The notes beneath the pieces are model-generated. The model was not told where the DNA came from, made no database searches, and saw only the letters and a program-made list of their open reading frames with translations. From Pseudobdellovibrionaceae bacterium (lineage in GTDB: Bacteria; Bdellovibrionota; Bdellovibrionia; Bdellovibrionales; UBA1609), in assembly GCA_015163855.1 (NCBI GenBank), contig JAAOIK010000016.1:1-59033 (forward strand): a DNA stretch of 59,033 nt. The letters are read 5' to 3'. How positions within the stretch are numbered: the stretch's first letter is position 1; each line of letters begins with the position of its first letter. Below, one piece after another: positions 21,495 through 30,947 of the stretch. Both the position numbers and the translations under genes were made by a program.

Positions 21495-22271
21495 ATGAAG
21501 TATTTTCTTATCGTTTTGTCTTACTTTAGGGCTATTTGTATTTTTCCTCTAGCGGTATTGCAATTTTCTTTGCTTTGTCTTTTAGTTTTAATTTGCTCTA
21601 TACTTTTTCTTCCAAAAAAAATAAATCATGTTTTGCTTGAACATTTTTGGGCAAAACCTTTATTAAAAATACTAAATGTAAAAATAAATATAGTAGGAAG
21701 AGAAAACTTACCTAAGCCATCGTGTTCAGTATTATATTTGTTTAACCATAGCAGCTTGTTGGATATTCCTCTGTTGCTTTTAGTAGCTCCACATATTTAT
21801 TTTGGAGCAAAAGCCTCTTTGTTTAAAATTCCTGTTTTTGGGTGGATTATTCGGCTGTACGGCATTTTAAAAATTGAAAGAAACAAAGGAAGAAAAACGG
21901 TAAGTATGTATAAAACAAAAGCTGTTAAAAGAGCTGCCAAAGGAGATTCTTTCGCTTTAGCTCCAGAGGGAGGAAGAAGGTATCAAAAAGAGAGACTTTC
22001 GCCCTTTAAAACAGGGCCTTTTTTGCTTTCTATTTTTGCACAAATTCCGGTGGTTCCTGTAGTAATTGTTGGGGTTCATCAGGTGCTGCCTAAATCGGCC
22101 TTGTTTTTTAGCTGGGGGCGGTGGAAAAGTCAGATTCAGATTAGCATATTGCCCAGTCAGTCTGTGGATGGATATTTAGAAGAGAGCGTGACATTATTTA
22201 AAGATAATGTGTACGCATTAATGCAGAAAGAATATGTTAAGTGTGTACAGAGTGCCATTGAGCCTATATAA
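21495..22271 (+). CDS. plsC: 1-acyl-sn-glycerol-3-phosphate acyltransferase (PlsC family)
   Basis: Inner-membrane acyltransferase making phosphatidic acid from lysophosphatidic acid. The protein has hydrophobic segments near residues 5-22 and 24-38, then the catalytic NHSSLLD (NHx4D, about 78-84), a GAKASLFKIPVFGW block, KIERNKG, and the glycerophosphate-binding APEGGRR (about 157-163). Length 258 is typical. No strong Shine-Dalgarno is seen. It is followed after 33 nt by an EamA transporter gene. Related acyltransferases acting on other lipids share these motifs, so substrate is inferred. Confidence 0.85.
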   Translation: MKYFLIVLSYFRAICIFPLAVLQFSLLCLLVLICSILFLPKKINHVLLEHFWAKPLLKILNVKINIVGRENLPKPSCSVLYLFNHSSLLDIPLLLLVAPHIYFGAKASLFKIPVFGWIIRLYGILKIERNKGRKTVSMYKTKAVKRAAKGDSFALAPEGGRRYQKERLSPFKTGPFLLSIFAQIPVVPVVIVGVHQVLPKSALFFSWGRWKSQIQISILPSQSVDGYLEESVTLFKDNVYALMQKEYVKCVQSAIEPI

Positions 22272-22304
22272 ATAGGGCAGTAAAGAACGAAAAAAAAGGA
22301 AAGA

Positions 22305-23150
22305 ATGTCATTTGTACTAGCGGCTATTTCTAGTTTTGCATGGTCTGTTTTTGATTTATCTAGAAAGAAATTAGTAAATCACTTTTCTGCCCTAGGATTT
22401 TTGTTTTTTTTAAGCATTATACAGGCGGTGCTTTTTTATATTATTATTATTTTTACAGGAGAAGAGTTGATAATTGCTAAGCAGTATTTTTGGACATTTA
22501 TAGCTAGTATTGCTTCGGTATTTTTTGCTCACATTGCTTTTTTAAAGGCGATTAAATGGTCACAGTTTTCTTCGGTAATTCCGTTACTTTCTTGTATCCC
22601 CATATTTTCTATTATATTTTCTATTTTTATTTTAGATGAGTGGCTTAGTTTAAGGCAAATTACGGGGGGGATTATTATCGTAATCGCTAGTTTTTTTGTA
22701 CAAAGCTCTGAAAAAGGAGGGCTTCGTTTAGAAAAGGGATCTTGGTATATGATTTTGTCTGCAGGCTGTTGGGCTTTAACATCTATTTTTAGCAAGCAAG
22801 TGTTGGTAGAAGTGCCTAAGCTTACCTTATTTTTTGAACAAAATTTAATGATTGCAATCTTTTTATTAGGCTACTTTTTATTTAAGTCGCCCAAAGAGTT
22901 ACTGGTTAAATGGACAGGCTTTAAAATATCTTTTTTGTCTTTAGCGGTTTTGTCTTCTATGGGAGCCTTGTTTTTTCAATTTTGGTCTATTGAAACCTTG
23001 TTTGTAGGGGTGTTCGAGGCCTTTAAGCAAGCAATATCTTTATTGTTAACTTTATTTTTTGCAAAAATGTTTCTTCAAGAACATATTAGTAAGAAAAAAA
23101 TTCTTTCTATTATTGTTATGATTTCAGGTGTGTTTTTAATTAGCATTTAA
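22305..23150 (+). CDS. EamA/DMT-family membrane transporter
   Basis: Ten predicted membrane helices in two EamA halves of about 140 residues each, as in the RhaT/YdcZ-type drug/metabolite superfamily. Features include a short N-terminal helix, WSQFSSVIPLLSCIPIFSIIFS near the end of half one, and ISLLLTLFFAKMFLQEHIS in the same position of half two, the internal repeat typical of the family. AAGGA lies 5 nt before the ATG. The substrate (amino acid, nucleotide or drug export) cannot be told. Confidence 0.85.
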   Translation: MSFVLAAISSFAWSVFDLSRKKLVNHFSALGFLFFLSIIQAVLFYIIIIFTGEELIIAKQYFWTFIASIASVFFAHIAFLKAIKWSQFSSVIPLLSCIPIFSIIFSIFILDEWLSLRQITGGIIIVIASFFVQSSEKGGLRLEKGSWYMILSAGCWALTSIFSKQVLVEVPKLTLFFEQNLMIAIFLLGYFLFKSPKELLVKWTGFKISFLSLAVLSSMGALFFQFWSIETLFVGVFEAFKQAISLLLTLFFAKMFLQEHISKKKILSIIVMISGVFLISI

Positions 23151-23177
23151 GGTTTTTTAATAGGGGGTTTAATAATT

Positions 23178-23615
23178 ATGCAACTAGTAAAAAAAATTTT
23201 ATTTTTTCTAATATTTTTTACAAGTATTTTTTCTTGGGCTTTGTGTACTAAAAGCAAAAAAGTAAATTTTAGAAGCGGTCCAAGCACTCATTATAAAAAA
23301 ACATGGACGGTATCTAAGTATATGCCCATCGAAAAAGTATCAGAAACTAAATCGTGGTATCAGGTTAAAGATTTTGAGGGAGACTTTCACTGGGTATTAA
23401 AGGCTTTAATTACCGCAAAGTATAAGTGTGTGGTAGTTAAAACTCTTTGGGCCAGTTTAAGAGTAGGGCCGGGCAAAAAATTTTCTAGAAGTAAAAACTA
23501 CCCTAAAGCCGAAAAATATGTAACTTTTCGCTATTTAAAACAAAACAATAATTGGGTGCAAGTAAAAGATAAGCACAAATATTGGGTGTACAAACCCTTG
23601 GTTTGGATACGCTAG
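23178..23615 (+). CDS. Secreted protein with two bacterial SH3 domains
   Basis: 145 residues: signal peptide (about 1-21, ending SWALC), then two SH3-like repeats. Each starts with a variant of the NVRSGPGT motif, VNFRSGPSTHYKK (about 29-41) and ASLRVGPGKKFSR (about 91-103), and ends with a WVxK motif (HWVLKAL and YWVYKPL). Such domains bind peptidoglycan or envelope proteins. The Cys at the signal-peptide end and a second Cys in the second domain may form a disulfide. It lies between the EamA transporter and rnc, 27 nt from each, with no special functional link visible. Confidence 0.82.
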   Translation: MQLVKKILFFLIFFTSIFSWALCTKSKKVNFRSGPSTHYKKTWTVSKYMPIEKVSETKSWYQVKDFEGDFHWVLKALITAKYKCVVVKTLWASLRVGPGKKFSRSKNYPKAEKYVTFRYLKQNNNWVQVKDKHKYWVYKPLVWIR

Positions 23616-23642
23616 TACAAAATTGGTAATGGAATTAAAATA

Positions 23643-24335
23643 ATGAAATTAAAGCAGCAGTTACCTCCCATTAAAAATCAAGAGCTTTTGCGCTTAGCTT
23701 TTACGCATAAAAGTTTTTATCAGACTAACTTAAACACTTGCAAGGAGTCTAATGAAAAATTAGAATTTTTGGGTGATTCTGTTTTAAACACAAGCATTAC
23801 TTATTTGCTATACTCTAAATATCGTGATTTATCAGAGGGGCAATTATCTAAAGCGCGCTCTGCTTTAGTGAGCGAGGTTTTTTTATATAAAAAAGCAATG
23901 CTTTTATCTTTAGATACTAAAATTTTAGTATCAGAAGCTGGAAAAAAAATAAATTTAAACACTAATTCTAGATTATTGGCCTCTGTTTTTGAGTCTGTAT
24001 GTGCAGTATATTTTTTAGAAGCCGGTTTGGAAAAATTAAAAGATTGGATTGAATCTATTTTTAAAGAAGATTTGTTAGATTTGGATAAGTTATTAGAGTT
24101 AGATTACAAAACCAACTTGCAAGAAAAACTACAAGCACTATTTAAAAAAACACCGTCTTACGAGGTTGTGGAAAAAAAAGAAGATGAAGGAAAAAAATAT
24201 TTTATTGCAAGAGTGTTGTTAGAGGGAATAGTTTTAGCAGAAGGCTTTGGAAATAATAAAAAAATAGCAGAACAAGAAGCAGCACAAAAAGCATTTTTAG
24301 AAAGCGATAAATTAGAAGAGAAAAAGGGTTCGTAA
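23643..24335 (+). CDS. rnc: Ribonuclease III
   Basis: Double-strand RNA endonuclease that processes rRNA precursors. The catalytic domain (about 1-155) has the signature NEKLEFLGDSVL (38-49) with the catalytic acidic residues, and SVFESVCAVYFLEAG with the second acidic site (Glu near 120). A double-stranded RNA-binding domain occupies about 160-224 (NLQEKLQALFKKTPSYEV, then GNNKKIAEQEAAQKAFL). Size 230 is normal. It starts an rnc-era-der run (33 and 16 nt gaps), all concerned with rRNA maturation or ribosome assembly. Its expected substrates, the long stems around 16S and 23S, lie at 1110-2802 and 2974-6089. Confidence 0.96.
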   Translation: MKLKQQLPPIKNQELLRLAFTHKSFYQTNLNTCKESNEKLEFLGDSVLNTSITYLLYSKYRDLSEGQLSKARSALVSEVFLYKKAMLLSLDTKILVSEAGKKINLNTNSRLLASVFESVCAVYFLEAGLEKLKDWIESIFKEDLLDLDKLLELDYKTNLQEKLQALFKKTPSYEVVEKKEDEGKKYFIARVLLEGIVLAEGFGNNKKIAEQEAAQKAFLESDKLEEKKGS

Positions 24336-24368
24336 TTTTTTTAAAAAATTTATAAAGTTGGAGTTCTT

Positions 24369-25304
24369 TTGGAAGAAAAAAAACATAAAGCAGGGTTTAT
24401 TAGTTTATTAGGGCCAAGTAACGCAGGGAAAAGTACTTTGTGCAATTTTTTAATAGAAGAAAAAGTGTCTATTGTTAGTGCTAAGGTTCAAAGCACTCGC
24501 CAGCGGGTAAAGGGTATATACAATGATGAAAACTCGCAATTAGTTTTTGTAGATGCCCCTGGGTTTATTTATGCAGAAAAAGGATTAAACCATTTTTTAC
24601 AAAAAGAGTGGCAAGAGGCTTTGCAAGATGCAGATTGTTTAATTTTTTTAGTACGAGCAAATTGTATTGAAAAAGATTTAAACTATATCGAAAAGTTTTT
24701 AATTTATTCAAAACAGCCATGCATGTTAATTATAAATAAAATGGATCTTGTTAAAGACAAAAATCAAGTGTTAGCCGTTCAAACTTTAACACAAGCATTT
24801 ATAGAAAAAGCAGAATTAAAAAAAACAGAAAATACAAATATCAAAACATGGTTTGTTTCTTTGTCTAAGGATAATAATTTTTTTCGAAAAGAACTTATTG
24901 ATTCTGTTGTGGATACTCTTCCAGAATCACCTGCGTTTTATGATAAAGATATTTACACCTCTCAATCTATGAGAGATTTGGGGGAGGAATATATTCGAGA
25001 AGCTTGCTTTAGCCGGCTTTCTCAAGAGCTTCCCTATTCTTTGGTTGTACAAATTAGAGAATGGAAAAAAGTAAAAGCCATTTACCATATTCATGCAGAC
25101 TTAATTGTATCTAGAGAAAGTCATAAAGGCATTGTTGTTGGCAAAAATGGAGAAATGATTAAAAGGATTGGTCAAAACTCTAGAGGTTTAATAGAAAAGC
25201 TTATGGGTGAAAAAATATTTTTAAAGCTTTTTGTTAAAGTGCGAGAAGATTGGGCCGATCAAGAGGTTTTTTTAAAAGAATACAAATATACAAAAAAAAA
25301 ATAA
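24369..25304 (+). CDS. era: GTPase Era
   Basis: Ribosome-assembly GTPase that binds the 3' end of 16S rRNA. G domain: GPSNAGKST (G1, about 15-23), the QSTRQR switch-I region (about 41-46), DAPGF (G3, about 62-66), NKMD (G4, about 123-126) and an SLS-type G5. The C-terminal KH domain has ESHKGIVVGKNGEMIKRIG (about 255-273), with the GxxG-type loop. Translation begins at TTG, with GGAG 5 nt upstream; no in-frame ATG gives a complete G domain. 311 residues is normal. Confidence 0.96.
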   Translation: MEEKKHKAGFISLLGPSNAGKSTLCNFLIEEKVSIVSAKVQSTRQRVKGIYNDENSQLVFVDAPGFIYAEKGLNHFLQKEWQEALQDADCLIFLVRANCIEKDLNYIEKFLIYSKQPCMLIINKMDLVKDKNQVLAVQTLTQAFIEKAELKKTENTNIKTWFVSLSKDNNFFRKELIDSVVDTLPESPAFYDKDIYTSQSMRDLGEEYIREACFSRLSQELPYSLVVQIREWKKVKAIYHIHADLIVSRESHKGIVVGKNGEMIKRIGQNSRGLIEKLMGEKIFLKLFVKVREDWADQEVFLKEYKYTKKK

Positions 25305-25320
25305 AACAGGGTAAGTTATT

Positions 25321-26622
25321 GTGAAAAAGTTAGGAATTTTAGGAAGACCTAATGTGGGGAAGTCTACATTATTTAATATTTTAACTCGCACTAGAAAGGC
25401 GGTAGTAAAAAATTTGTCGGGGGTTACTCGCGATTTATTAATTGAAGAAGCAAAGTGGTGGGGACATACTTTTGAAGTAGTAGACACTGGCGGCTTAACC
25501 GACTCGCAAGATCTATTTTCTAAATTGATAAAAGAACAAGTAGTTAATTATTTACCTATTTTTGATTTTTTAATTGTTATTTTAGATGGAAGGGCAGGAT
25601 TAATTCCCGAAGATAAACAGGTGGTGCAGTTGGCCAAAGAAAGTGGTGTTCCTTTTTTAGTTTTGGTAAACAAGGTGGATCAATTCCATAAAAAAGATGT
25701 AGCCTTAAGTGATTTTTATAAGCTGGGCGTAGATTTGATGCCAGTATCTTTTGAAAAATATATTCAAGTCGATGAAGTTATAGAGTGGATTATTAGTCAT
25801 ATTAAAACAGAGGAAGAAGGTAAAGATCTATCTCAGTTTACTAAATTATGTTTAGTGGGAAAGCCCAATGTTGGAAAAAGTTCATTATACAATAATTTAA
25901 TTGGGCACAAGCGTGTATTGGTTTCAGAACAGGCAGGAACAACTATTGATAGTGTTGAGGATTCTTTTGAATATGACGGTAATAAATATGTCATTGTAGA
26001 CACTGCGGGGCTAAGGCGTAATACCAAAAAAGAGCACCTAGAAGTTTTGTCTGTTTATAAATCAGAGCACAGTATAGCCGCGGCGGATATAGTTTTGCTT
26101 TTGGTGTCGGCAGTGGAGGGGCCCACAGTACAAGACGCTAGAATTTTAGAAAAAATTTTGAGCGAGCATAAAACACCAATTTTAGTAGCTAATAAATCGG
26201 ATCAAGCAAAAGTGGATGTTCCCGCTTTTAGAAAAAAATTTCGAGAACAGGTGGCAGAGATTTTTCGATTTTATCCGGATATTCCCATTGTATTTACTAG
26301 TGCAGTAACGGGGTCAGGAAAAAAAGATTTATTTAATACTATTTCGGATACATGGAAATTACTTAATAAAAAAATTCCCACAGCGAAGTTAAATAAATTT
26401 TTTTACGAAGCCATTAGACAGGCTCCTGCTCCCGTTTACAGACAGCGTGATGTAAAATTTTATTATTTAACACAAACAAATCAAAAGCCACCTAGCTTTA
26501 TTGCCTTTGCTAATTTTCCTGATGGAGTTAGCCCTTCGTATCGAAGATTTCTGATTAAAAAAATAAAAACAGAGTGGAATTGGCATGGTGTGCCTATGCG
26601 CATTTTTGTTATGAAAAAATAA
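25321..26622 (+). CDS. der: Double GTPase Der (EngA)
   Basis: 50S assembly GTPase with two tandem G domains. Domain 1: GRPNVGKST (8-16), DTGG and NKVD. Domain 2: GKPNVGKSS (about 180-188), DTAGLRR and NKSD. A KH-like C-terminal domain follows (about 350-433) and ends WHGVPMRIFV, typical of Der. It starts at GTG, 16 nt after era. Its stop codon is only 7 nt from that of the convergent purB gene. Confidence 0.97.
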   Translation: MKKLGILGRPNVGKSTLFNILTRTRKAVVKNLSGVTRDLLIEEAKWWGHTFEVVDTGGLTDSQDLFSKLIKEQVVNYLPIFDFLIVILDGRAGLIPEDKQVVQLAKESGVPFLVLVNKVDQFHKKDVALSDFYKLGVDLMPVSFEKYIQVDEVIEWIISHIKTEEEGKDLSQFTKLCLVGKPNVGKSSLYNNLIGHKRVLVSEQAGTTIDSVEDSFEYDGNKYVIVDTAGLRRNTKKEHLEVLSVYKSEHSIAAADIVLLLVSAVEGPTVQDARILEKILSEHKTPILVANKSDQAKVDVPAFRKKFREQVAEIFRFYPDIPIVFTSAVTGSGKKDLFNTISDTWKLLNKKIPTAKLNKFFYEAIRQAPAPVYRQRDVKFYYLTQTNQKPPSFIAFANFPDGVSPSYRRFLIKKIKTEWNWHGVPMRIFVMKK

Positions 26623-26629
26623 CGGCAGG

Positions 26630-27925
26630 TTACAACTTTTTTAAATGTTCGTTAACTAATTTTATTAACCTAGCTTTCGATTGGCTGCCATTAAAAATAC
26701 TATTAATCTCAGTTTTAGAAAGACTTTGCATAATACTTTTTTCTTTTAATACTTTGTCTTTTAAATGTTCTTCTTTTTTTAAGTTTAAGCTTAGTTTTTG
26801 AAGCAACTCATAGGCTGTATTTCTTTTCCATTTTTTATTAACTAAAGCAGAAAGTAAGGTGGCCGAAAAAATTTTCCCTTTAGATATTTCTATATTATTT
26901 AGCATTTTTTGTTTATCCACTTGCAAGTTGCTAACTAAGTTGGTAGCTCGACTAAGCAAATAATGACTAAGAATAAAGGCATCGGGAATGATAACTCTCT
27001 CCACCGAAGAATGACTAATGTCTCGCTCATGCCAGAGGCTAATGTTATCCATAGCCACTTGCCCATAAGATTTTAATAATCGAGTTAAGCCCGATATGTT
27101 TTCGGCAGAAATGGGGTTCTTTTTATGTGGCATGGCGCTAGAGCCTTTTTGCCCCTTTAAAAAACCTTCAGAAACTTCGGCAACTTCACTTCTTTGTAGG
27201 TGGCGAAGCTCAATAGCTAACCTGTCCAAACAGCCTCCTAGCATAGAAATAGATTGTAAAAGTCGCGCATATCTATCTCTAGGAATAACTTGCGTGGAAA
27301 GGTCTTCGGCTTTTAATTTTAGCTGTGTACAGACTTTGGTTTCTAAAGTTTTTGGTAAAAAAGAGTAATTTCCCACAGGGCCACTAATTTGTCCCACCGC
27401 GGTTTGTTTTAAAGAGCGGCTTAAGCAGTCTTGAGCTCTTTGTAGTTCGTAATAATGACTTAGTAATTTATAAGAAAAACTAGTTAGCTCGGCTTGCATT
27501 CCATGAGTTCTACCTACGCAGAGGCTAGACTTATGGGTTTTAATTTTTTGCAGCAAAGCTTTTTTAAATATTTTTATTTGAGATTCTAATAATTTTCCAG
27601 CCTCTTTAATTTGTAAATTAAGTGCAGTATCTAACACATCAGAGGAGGTTAGGCCATAATGAATAAATTGTCCTGCACTACCTACGCTTTGTGCTAAATT
27701 ATTTACAAAAGCAATAACATCATGTTTGGTTTTCTTTTCTATTTGTTTAATTTTAGCAATATTAAAAGTGGCTTTTTTCTTAATTTGGGCTGCCGCTGAT
27801 TTAGGAATTAGCCCCATCTTTGCCTGAACATTAGCAACGCAAACTTCTACCTCTTTCATTTTGGTAAATTTATTATGCTCTGTCCAAATTTTTTCCATCT
27901 CTGGAGTTGTGTATCTACTAATCAT
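26630..27925 (-). CDS. purB: Adenylosuccinate lyase
   Basis: Fumarase-superfamily enzyme acting twice in purine synthesis (SAICAR to AICAR, and adenylosuccinate to AMP). Signature GSSAMPHKKNP (about 258-268) carries the flexible catalytic loop; GLTSSDVLDTALNLQ (about 88-102) and RTHGMQAE (about 138-145) are the other conserved regions. The N-terminus MISRYTTPEM is characteristic of PurB. 431 residues is normal. Its start overlaps the end of the upstream unknown gene by 8 nt, so the two are translationally coupled. Confidence 0.96.
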   Translation of the reverse strand: MISRYTTPEMEKIWTEHNKFTKMKEVEVCVANVQAKMGLIPKSAAAQIKKKATFNIAKIKQIEKKTKHDVIAFVNNLAQSVGSAGQFIHYGLTSSDVLDTALNLQIKEAGKLLESQIKIFKKALLQKIKTHKSSLCVGRTHGMQAELTSFSYKLLSHYYELQRAQDCLSRSLKQTAVGQISGPVGNYSFLPKTLETKVCTQLKLKAEDLSTQVIPRDRYARLLQSISMLGGCLDRLAIELRHLQRSEVAEVSEGFLKGQKGSSAMPHKKNPISAENISGLTRLLKSYGQVAMDNISLWHERDISHSSVERVIIPDAFILSHYLLSRATNLVSNLQVDKQKMLNNIEISKGKIFSATLLSALVNKKWKRNTAYELLQKLSLNLKKEEHLKDKVLKEKSIMQSLSKTEINSIFNGSQSKARLIKLVNEHLKKL

Positions 27926-29165
27926 GACTTCCTTTTTTTAATGATTTTTTTATTCTGTTAGCTATATTTTTTTGAAAATTTAAAAAATTAGGCCAGTCTA
28001 AATTAGAACTAGCTTCAAAGTTACAAAAATGCAGATTATTTATATTTTTTGTATGAGGTGTTCTAGAATGTTCAAAAACAGGAAACAAAGGGCTGGGGTT
28101 ATGTTTAGGTATATCTATTTTTTGTATCTTTAGTTGAGGGATTCTTTTTTTAAAAAAATAAGGTATAGCCGCTTTAATTATTTTTTCAGAGGGGCGCTGT
28201 TGTGGTAAACATAACCAAAGGCTCCAGACATTAGGCAAAGAGGTTTTTTTTACGATACCTAGGTTATCGCCAGCAAAATAAAGCATTGGGTTATTTAACA
28301 ATAAAAAAGAAGAGGTAGGAATGTCGGGTATAGATGTTTCATTAAGATGAAGGGTAATTTTTTGCCATTGCCACACAGGTTTTAACACTTCTTTATACAG
28401 CAAAGGAAAAATTTTAGGAAAAAAGTTTTTTGTTTTTTGCGAATTTAATGTCCACACTATTTGAGAAACAGGAATTTTGCTTTTTTGTTTGGTTTCGGCG
28501 TTGGTGTAGTCGATAGTTTCTATATTGTTTTTTATTTTTGAAAAAGATAGCTGGCTATCTATGTTAATAACCTCAACTTTATTAGTTGCACACCAATCTA
28601 AAGAGGCTTGTAGAGTATTTTGTGTGGCAGAAATTATTTTTTTTTTGTTAAATAAAGGAAGAGCTTTTGTAATGGTGTTTTTAAAATCATAAGGCTGAAG
28701 CGAAAAGGTAGAGCTAGGTAGTTGGTGAGCTAACCCACTTAACCAATTTTCAGAGTGAGGAAGTTGGCTAAGGCTTTTACGCAAATAGGTTTTTTCGCTA
28801 GGGCTTAACAAGTAGGTATTGCTTAAATATTCTATATTTTCGGCATGCAAGCCACAGCTATCTAAAGCATAGTGCTTAATAAAGCTTTGAAAATCTATGG
28901 GGCCTGATGGTAACCATAGAGTAAAACCAGAAGTTGAGTTTTTAAAGCGAAAAAAAGAATTTAAAAAAGCCTCTTGCAAAGGGTTTGTGGTGCCTTCAAA
29001 AAAATCAAAAGGGCCAGCTAAGCTTTCCATAGTTGGACAGTAGCTTGGCTGTGGGTCTTGTAAATTAAGCAAGCTAACCGAGTATCCTTCTTGGCTTAAT
29101 AAGCTGGCAATATAGTGGCCTTTGCCATATAAAGAAACCACAAATATGCGAGAGGAACTAGACAT
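27918..29165 (-). CDS. Unknown protein with degenerate Rossmann-like N-terminus
   Basis: I do not recognise this 415-residue protein. The first 35 residues read as beta-alpha-beta with a degraded dinucleotide loop (FVVSLYGKGHYIASLL, then EGYSVSLLNL). The order of later segments (a strand pair around VEVINIDSQLSFSKI near 195-209, a WQKITLHLNE region, and MLYFAGDNLGIV) recalls FAD-dependent amine oxidases, but no complete FAD fingerprint is visible. It may be a scaffold rather than an enzyme. No signal peptide. It is coupled to purB by an 8-nt overlap and is divergent from the barrel gene at 29244. Confidence 0.7.
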   Translation of the reverse strand: MSSSSRIFVVSLYGKGHYIASLLSQEGYSVSLLNLQDPQPSYCPTMESLAGPFDFFEGTTNPLQEAFLNSFFRFKNSTSGFTLWLPSGPIDFQSFIKHYALDSCGLHAENIEYLSNTYLLSPSEKTYLRKSLSQLPHSENWLSGLAHQLPSSTFSLQPYDFKNTITKALPLFNKKKIISATQNTLQASLDWCATNKVEVINIDSQLSFSKIKNNIETIDYTNAETKQKSKIPVSQIVWTLNSQKTKNFFPKIFPLLYKEVLKPVWQWQKITLHLNETSIPDIPTSSFLLLNNPMLYFAGDNLGIVKKTSLPNVWSLWLCLPQQRPSEKIIKAAIPYFFKKRIPQLKIQKIDIPKHNPSPLFPVFEHSRTPHTKNINNLHFCNFEASSNLDWPNFLNFQKNIANRIKKSLKKGSHD

Positions 29166-29243
29166 AGCCTATATGTATCAAAACTCCACTCAAAAGGCTA
29201 GGAAAGAGTTGATGTAGCTGAGGAAAAACCGTAAATTAAAATT

Positions 29244-29927
29244 ATGTTATATATAAAAAAAATGCTTCCCTTTTTTATTGGTGTTTTAATTTTTTTTAGT
29301 TACAAGCTTAGCTTTGCCGAAGAAACTTATGACCCCTTTGCCGATTATAGCGAATTTGCAATTATAAAAGAAGAAGAACAAGATGTTAATTTTTTTAATG
29401 ATGGGCGATTTTTGTCTTTAGGTATTTTAGTACAACGAGCGCAGCCCATAGGTGACTTAGCAGAGGTGTATGGAGGGGCTTTTGGGGTTCATTTTATTGT
29501 TAGTTATTTTTTTGATTTACGATTTGCTTTACAAGTTAACTTTGGTTACCAAGATCATAAATATGTAACCACCGAAGAGTCGTTTAATGGAAGCGCTCAA
29601 TTTAGAGATTTAGGAATTGGAATTAAATATTATGTTAACCCAGAGAGAATTGTGTATTCTTTATCTCAGTTTAACCCTTATGTATTAGTAGGCACCAGCC
29701 TTGTTACAGAAACTCGTGAAATTGCGACTTCTTCTGACACCGCAGAGGTGAGTCATACGGTTTATAATTTTGGCTTGGGTTTTGAATTACCTATTCCAGG
29801 AAAGAAATTTTTTGTAAGTGGGCAAGTGGTATATAATTTTTCCTCTAGTTTTGGGCAAGAAAATCTTTTAGGCAACAAGTCGGGAGATTTTATTAGTACG
29901 GGATTAAATGTTGGAATCAATTTTTAA
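29244..29927 (+). CDS. Outer-membrane beta-barrel protein
   Basis: 227 residues with a signal peptide (about 1-25, cleaved near SFAEE). After an acidic stretch (IIKEEEQDVNFF), the rest is made of alternating amphipathic strands separated by short polar turns: RFLSLGILVQRA, GAFGVHFIVSYFF, RFALQVNFGYQD, RDLGIGIKYYVN and so on, ending in ISTGLNVGINF with a terminal Phe as the BAM recognition signal. About eight to ten strands fit the small OmpA/OmpW-like barrel class. Function is unknown. It is followed 15 nt later by ldcA. Confidence 0.8.
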   Translation: MLYIKKMLPFFIGVLIFFSYKLSFAEETYDPFADYSEFAIIKEEEQDVNFFNDGRFLSLGILVQRAQPIGDLAEVYGGAFGVHFIVSYFFDLRFALQVNFGYQDHKYVTTEESFNGSAQFRDLGIGIKYYVNPERIVYSLSQFNPYVLVGTSLVTETREIATSSDTAEVSHTVYNFGLGFELPIPGKKFFVSGQVVYNFSSSFGQENLLGNKSGDFISTGLNVGINF

Positions 29928-29942
29928 AAATATTTATAATAT

Positions 29943-30947
29943 ATGTCTAGTAGTTTAAGTTCTTATTTTCACAAAAATGCTATTGTAGATATTATTGCTC
30001 CAGCTTCTTTGTGCTCTGTTTCAGAAATTAAAAAAAGTATAGAGTATGTAAAGCGTTTAGGCCTAGAGCCACGATTTAACAAAAATCTATTAAAAAAACA
30101 AAAAGGCGTTTTAAATTCACAACCTTTGGCACAAAAAGAGCAAGAATTAAAAGAGGCGTTACTGTCAAAGGATTCTAACATTGTATGGTGTTTAAGAGGG
30201 GGTTATGGCTCTTTTAAATTGTTACCTTTTTTGTCGAAAATAAAACAGCCAAAACAAAAAAAATTATTAATAGGCTATAGCGATATAACAGCGTTACATT
30301 ATTTTTTTAATCAAAAGTGGAAGTGGCCTAGTTTACATTTTTCTGGCATCGAAGAGCTAAGCACTTTTTTTTCAAAACATAAAACACAAAAACCAGGCTA
30401 TTTACAATTTATCCGTTTAATTAAAAATAAAAAAGTAGAATATAAGCACTTAACTTTATTGAACCCCAAAAGCATTACTCCCTCTTTGTCTAAAAAACTA
30501 AACAAGCCCTTTAAAAAAAATATTTGCAGTTTTCGTTCAGTAGTTATAGGAGGAAACTTATGCACTTTAGCTTCTTTGCTGGGGTCAGACACTTTAAAAA
30601 CACACAAAATAAGCGCGCCATCTTTTCAAAGTATTTTATTTTTAGAAGATTTAAATGAGCCCGCCTACAAGATCGATCGAATGTTATATCAACTTAAAGC
30701 GGCTAATTATTTTAAAAATATAAAAGCTATAATTTTAGGTAATTTTATTTCTTCAAATCTAGAGAATAAAAAAATCAATACAGTGTTTAAAGAATTTTCA
30801 CAAACCTTGTCTATTCCAGTATTGAAGGGGTTAAAAGTAGGGCACGGGCCAGTTCATCAACCCTTAGCTTTTATGAGCCCTGTTAACTTAACAATAGATT
30901 TAAATAATTTAAAATCAAAAACCTCTATTAAACTATCTTATTTATGA
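29943..30947 (+). CDS. ldcA: LD-carboxypeptidase (peptidase family S66)
   Basis: Removes the terminal D-alanine from murein tetrapeptides during peptidoglycan recycling. The catalytic triad motifs of S66 are present: nucleophile Ser in GYSDITALHYFF (about 109-120), Glu in LFLEDLNEPAYKIDRML (about 236-252), and His in VGHGPVHQPL (about 299-308). CLRGGYGS (about 82-89) is the oxyanion-hole region. Length 334 is typical, with no signal peptide, as expected for the cytoplasmic enzyme. The last 4 nt overlap rpe (ATGA). Confidence 0.88.
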   Translation: MSSSLSSYFHKNAIVDIIAPASLCSVSEIKKSIEYVKRLGLEPRFNKNLLKKQKGVLNSQPLAQKEQELKEALLSKDSNIVWCLRGGYGSFKLLPFLSKIKQPKQKKLLIGYSDITALHYFFNQKWKWPSLHFSGIEELSTFFSKHKTQKPGYLQFIRLIKNKKVEYKHLTLLNPKSITPSLSKKLNKPFKKNICSFRSVVIGGNLCTLASLLGSDTLKTHKISAPSFQSILFLEDLNEPAYKIDRMLYQLKAANYFKNIKAIILGNFISSNLENKKINTVFKEFSQTLSIPVLKGLKVGHGPVHQPLAFMSPVNLTIDLNNLKSKTSIKLSYL

